From the IMG/VR virus record IMGVR_UViG_3300010389_000149, positions 1-23,195 of that record: 23,195 nucleotides of DNA; one strand, 5' to 3'. This stretch comes from a virus. A program made the position numbers and the translations under genes. This document shows positions 20,271 through 23,195 of the stretch, one piece after another (positions within the stretch are counted from its first letter, which is position 1; the number at the start of each line of letters is the position of its first letter). The notes below the pieces were generated by a model, which ran no database searches, was not told where the DNA came from, and saw only the letters and a program-made list of their open reading frames with translations.

Positions 20271-21495
20271 AGGCAGTCTACAGATCCCGACGCCACGTTG
20301 GGCGCTGCCGTTCCTGAAGCCTGCGCGCTACAAAGGCGCCTGGGGCGGACGAGGGACGGGAAAGAGCCACGAGTTTGCCCAGATGGTCATCGAGGCGCAC
20401 ATCCTTGACCCGTCACGCTCCACGGTCTGCGTGCGTGAGTATCAGAAGTCCCTGAAGCAATCGGTCAAGCGCCTGCTCGAAATGAAGATCGAGGCGCTTG
20501 GTGTCGGGTCTTGCTTCGAGGTGCAGGACAAGATGATCAAGAACAAACACGGCTCCGGCCTGATCATCTTCGAGGGGATGCAGAACCACACCGCGGACAG
20601 TATCAAGAGCTTGGAGGGCTTTGACTGCGCCTGGGTGGAAGAAGCGCAGAGTCTCAGTCAGAAGTCGCTAGATATGTTGCGCCCAACGATCCGCAAACCC
20701 GGCAGCGAACTCTGGTTCACCTGGAACCCGCGCAACGCCACCGACCCGGTGGACGCCTTGCTCCGCAGTGACAACCCGCCGCCTGACGCAATCATTCAGC
20801 GCGTCAACTTCGAGGACAATCCCTGGTTCCCTGACGTGCTCCGCGATGAGATGGAGTACGACCGCAAGCGCGACCCAGACAAGTTTCAGCACATCTGGCG
20901 CGGAGAGTATCTGCGCAACTCCGAGGCCCGAGTGTTCCGCAACTGGCGCGTGGAAGACTTCGACACGCCAAGCAATGCGATGTTCAGGTTTGGGGCTGAC
21001 TGGGGCTTTGCTTCAGATCCGACTGTCCTGGTGCGCTGCTACATTGACGGCAGAACGCTCTACATTGATCATGAAGCATGGCAAATCGGGTGCGATATCA
21101 TCGACACGCCCGAACTGTTCATGAGCATCCAGGGCGCTGAGAAGTGGCCTATCGTGGCGGACAGTTCCCGGCCTGAAACCATCAGTCACATGCGCCGACA
21201 CGGTTTCCCGAAGATGCTGGCGGCGGTGAAGGGGCAAAAGTCGGTCGAAGAAGGTATTGAGTGGCTGAAATCGTATGATATTGTGGTACATCCACGATGC
21301 ACGCACACGATTGATGAGTTAAGCTTATACTCGTACAAGACCGACACGACGACGGGTGCAGTGCTTCCTGTTCTGGAGGACAAGAAAAACCACGTCATCG
21401 ACGCGCTGCGTTATGCGCTGGAAGGTCTGAGACGAGCGGCCAAGACGAAACAGCCGCAAGGATTCGCGCCGATGGCGACAGCAAACAGGTGGTGA
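20245..21495 (+). CDS. terL: Terminase large subunit, PBSX type, 416 aa
   Basis: The packaging motor and nuclease. Walker A is GGRGTGKS (34-41), with the adenine-side segment PRYKGAWGG-like before it (ARYKGAWGG). Walker B is DCAWVEEAQ (127-135, catalytic E after D/V stretch), and the coupling segment is WFTWNPRNATDPVD. The RNase H-like nuclease domain begins FRFGADWGFASDP (D252), continues with IVADSSRPETI, and ends with KKNHVIDALRYALEGL, giving the expected acidic triad. The order and spacing fit the PBSX/phage T3SU-type terminases of about 400-450 residues. It follows the small subunit with a 26-nt overlap and ends 1 nt before the portal start codon. Confidence 0.9.
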   Translation: MPRPKTKTEGSLQIPTPRWALPFLKPARYKGAWGGRGTGKSHEFAQMVIEAHILDPSRSTVCVREYQKSLKQSVKRLLEMKIEALGVGSCFEVQDKMIKNKHGSGLIIFEGMQNHTADSIKSLEGFDCAWVEEAQSLSQKSLDMLRPTIRKPGSELWFTWNPRNATDPVDALLRSDNPPPDAIIQRVNFEDNPWFPDVLRDEMEYDRKRDPDKFQHIWRGEYLRNSEARVFRNWRVEDFDTPSNAMFRFGADWGFASDPTVLVRCYIDGRTLYIDHEAWQIGCDIIDTPELFMSIQGAEKWPIVADSSRPETISHMRRHGFPKMLAAVKGQKSVEEGIEWLKSYDIVVHPRCTHTIDELSLYSYKTDTTTGAVLPVLEDKKNHVIDALRYALEGLRRAAKTKQPQGFAPMATANRW

Positions 21496-21496
21496 A

Positions 21497-23195
21497 ATGG
21501 CAAGGCTGAGCAAAGAACAGCGACACGCGAACATTCATGCCGAAGCGATGGCGCAGTTCGATGATATCCAGTCTGCCCTGCGCGACGAGCGTCTGCAATG
21601 TCTCCAAGACCGCAGATTTTATTCGATCTGCGGCGCGCAGTGGGAAGGCCCGCTGGGAGAGCAGTTCGAGAACCGTCCCAAGTTTGAGGTGAACAAAATT
21701 CACCTTGCCGTCATTCGCATCATCAACGAATACCGGAACAACCGCATCACCGTTGATTTCGTCAGCAAGGAAGGCGACGAGTACGACGAGTTGGCGGACA
21801 CTTGCGATTCCCTGTTTCGCGCAGATGAGCAGGACAGCACAGCCGATGAAGCCTATGACAACGCCTTCGAAGAAGCCGTGGGCGGTGGTTATGGCGCCTT
21901 CCGGCTGCGCACTGAGTACGAAGACGAGGAAGACGACGAGGACGAGCGGCAGCGCATCCGGTTTGAGCCGATCTACGATGCCGATTCGTCCGTGTTTTTT
22001 GACCTGAACGCCAAGCGCCAGGACAAAGCAGACGCTAACCACTGTTTCGTCATCACGTCAGTGAGCCGCAAAGCGTACATCGCAGAGTGGAACGACGACC
22101 CGTCAAGCTGGCCCAAAGAGATTCACCAGCACGAGTTCGACTGGCTGACGCCTGACGTTGTCTACGTCGCGGAGTATTACCGGGTCGAGGAAAAGCGCGA
22201 GACGGTGAGGATCTTTCAGGCGCTGGACGGCAGCGAGGAACGCTACCGCCAGGCAGACTTCGAGAACGACCCGAACCTTGAAGAAACACTGGCGGCCATT
22301 GGCTCCGTCGAAGTCAGGCAGAAGCCGATCAAAGTGCGCAAGGTCCGCAAGTACATTATGTCAGGCTCAAAGATTCTGGAGGACTCCGGCTACATCGCCG
22401 GGTCTTGCATCCCGATCATCCCGGTCTACGGCAAGCGCTGGTTCATCGATAACGTGGAGCGCTGCATGGGTCATGTGCGCTTGGCGAAGGACGCGCAGCG
22501 CCTGAAGAACATGCAACTGTCCAAGCTTGGCGAGATCAGCGCGCTGTCCAGTGTCGAGAAGCCGATCTTCACGCCTGATCAGGTTGCCGGTCATCAGATG
22601 ATGTGGGCAGAGGACAACCTCAAGAATTACCCGTACATCCTGGTCAACAAGATCACCGGCCCAGACGGGAATGAGATGGCATCCGGCCCGCTTGGCTACA
22701 CCAAGCCGCCAGTCATCCCGCCTGCGCTTGGTGCCTTGCTCCAGTTGACCGAACAGGACATGACGGAGATTCTTGGCAACCCGGCAGGCGCTGACAAGAT
22801 GGTGTCCAACATCAGCGGCAAGGCCGTTGAGATGATTCAGCAGCGTGTGGACATGCAGGCTTACATCTACATGTCCAACTTCGCCAAGGCTGTGCGCAGA
22901 GCGGGTGAAGTGTGGCTGAGCATGGCGCGTGACGTGTACGTCGAGCCCAAACGCAAAATGAAAGGCATCACCGAGTCGGGCGAGATGGAGACCATTGAAC
23001 TGATGGTTCCTCGCATGAGCGAAGAAGGCGAGATCGAGAACGAGAACGACCTGAGCGAAGCGAAGTTTGACGTGGCGGTCGAGGTCGGACCGACCAGCAC
23101 CAGCCGCCGTGAGTCCATGTCGCGCTCCATCATGAACGTCATGGCGCTGACGCAAGACCCGGAGACGCTGCAAGTGCTGACCGCCATGCTGATGA
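21497..23195 (+). CDS. Portal protein, P22-like, N-terminal 566 residues (3' end cut by window)
   Basis: An ATG at 21497, 1 nt after the large terminase stop, opens a frame that stays open to the window edge (566 codons seen). It has the P22-type portal pattern: DRRFYSICGAQWEGPLGEQF, then RPKFEVNKIHLAVIRIINEY RNNRITVDFV, an acidic loop (EYEDEEDDEDERQR), FEPIYDADSSVFFDLNAKRQ DKADA, and a C-terminal-half segment with VYGKRWFIDNVERCMGHVRL and PPALGALLQLTEQDMTEILG. The dodecameric portal is the gate through which DNA enters and leaves the capsid. P22-type portals are near 725 residues, so about a fifth is missing here. It places this phage in the short-tailed P22-like structural group. Confidence 0.85.
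   Translation, partial: MARLSKEQRHANIHAEAMAQFDDIQSALRDERLQCLQDRRFYSICGAQWEGPLGEQFENRPKFEVNKIHLAVIRIINEYRNNRITVDFVSKEGDEYDELADTCDSLFRADEQDSTADEAYDNAFEEAVGGGYGAFRLRTEYEDEEDDEDERQRIRFEPIYDADSSVFFDLNAKRQDKADANHCFVITSVSRKAYIAEWNDDPSSWPKEIHQHEFDWLTPDVVYVAEYYRVEEKRETVRIFQALDGSEERYRQADFENDPNLEETLAAIGSVEVRQKPIKVRKVRKYIMSGSKILEDSGYIAGSCIPIIPVYGKRWFIDNVERCMGHVRLAKDAQRLKNMQLSKLGEISALSSVEKPIFTPDQVAGHQMMWAEDNLKNYPYILVNKITGPDGNEMASGPLGYTKPPVIPPALGALLQLTEQDMTEILGNPAGADKMVSNISGKAVEMIQQRVDMQAYIYMSNFAKAVRRAGEVWLSMARDVYVEPKRKMKGITESGEMETIELMVPRMSEEGEIENENDLSEAKFDVAVEVGPTSTSRRESMSRSIMNVMALTQDPETLQVLTAMLM

Noticed and set aside
22367-23173. 268-aa open frame on the minus strand
   Set aside because: Antisense to the portal gene, His/Arg/Leu-rich as expected of a mirror frame in GC-rich DNA.

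Overview
The window is a block of double-stranded DNA bacteriophage sequence, probably from a short-tailed (podovirus-like) phage of a Gram-negative, proteobacterial host. The main reasons are a P22-type portal, a P22-tailspike-type head-binding domain, a pectate-lyase-fold tailspike, and a compact lysis cassette with a small M15 peptidase that has no cell-wall-binding domain. Nearly every base is coding, and genes commonly overlap by 1-4 nt (ATGA or TAATG). No integrase, tRNA, CRISPR array, insertion sequence or ribosomal gene was seen. The backbone is GC-rich, while the tail-fibre region is clearly AT-rich.

Layout. (1) 1-5424, + strand: the end of one putative DNA-ejection/virion protein, a second 666-aa one, a small structural protein, a free-standing head-binding adaptor, a fibre protein and a beta-helix tailspike. 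(2) 5436-7113, + strand: two small proteins, an M15 endolysin and three membrane proteins, including a 41-aa micro-protein and a 3TM-type holin. (3) 7166-10779, - strand: an operon-like run of eleven small genes (MazG-like, DUF3310, HTH-like, XF1762-type acetyltransferase-like, zinc ribbon, PAPS-reductase-like, a 25-aa membrane micro-protein, several unknowns and an acidic 53-aa protein at its head). (4) 10780-11298: a control region with a lambda Cro-like gene on + and a convergent 41-aa HTH micro-gene on -. (5) 11289-16724, - strand: replication genes (SNF2 helicase, VRR-NUC nuclease, family B DNA polymerase, DUF2815 ssDNA-binding-type protein, DUF2800 nuclease, and a coiled-coil protein at the head). 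(6) 16725-19492: a second divergent control region with a nested dyad, a YdaS/Cro-like regulator, and an 827-aa primase-polymerase/SF3 helicase on +. (7) 19493-19880: a strong terminator, then a non-coding repeat-rich stretch that looks like a replication origin and/or promoter block. (8) 19881-23195, + strand: small terminase, large terminase and the start of the portal gene, cut by the window edge.

How it fits together (inference). The two small DNA-binding proteins, each at a divergent promoter region, probably set the timing of the two leftward operons and the rightward primase operon. The primase-helicase, polymerase, ssDNA-binding protein and nucleases form the replisome, with a candidate origin just downstream of the primase gene. 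The late packaging genes at the right edge should continue into scaffold, coat and tail genes that are not in the window. The left edge resumes in ejection-protein genes, so the contig looks like a circular or permuted genome opened inside the structural region.

The items I would look at first are the iteron/inverted-repeat block at 19532-19751, the 25-aa membrane micro-gene fused by overlap to the PAPS-reductase-like gene, the acidic protein that opens the Cro-controlled operon, and the split P22-type tailspike in an AT-rich, apparently transferred cassette.
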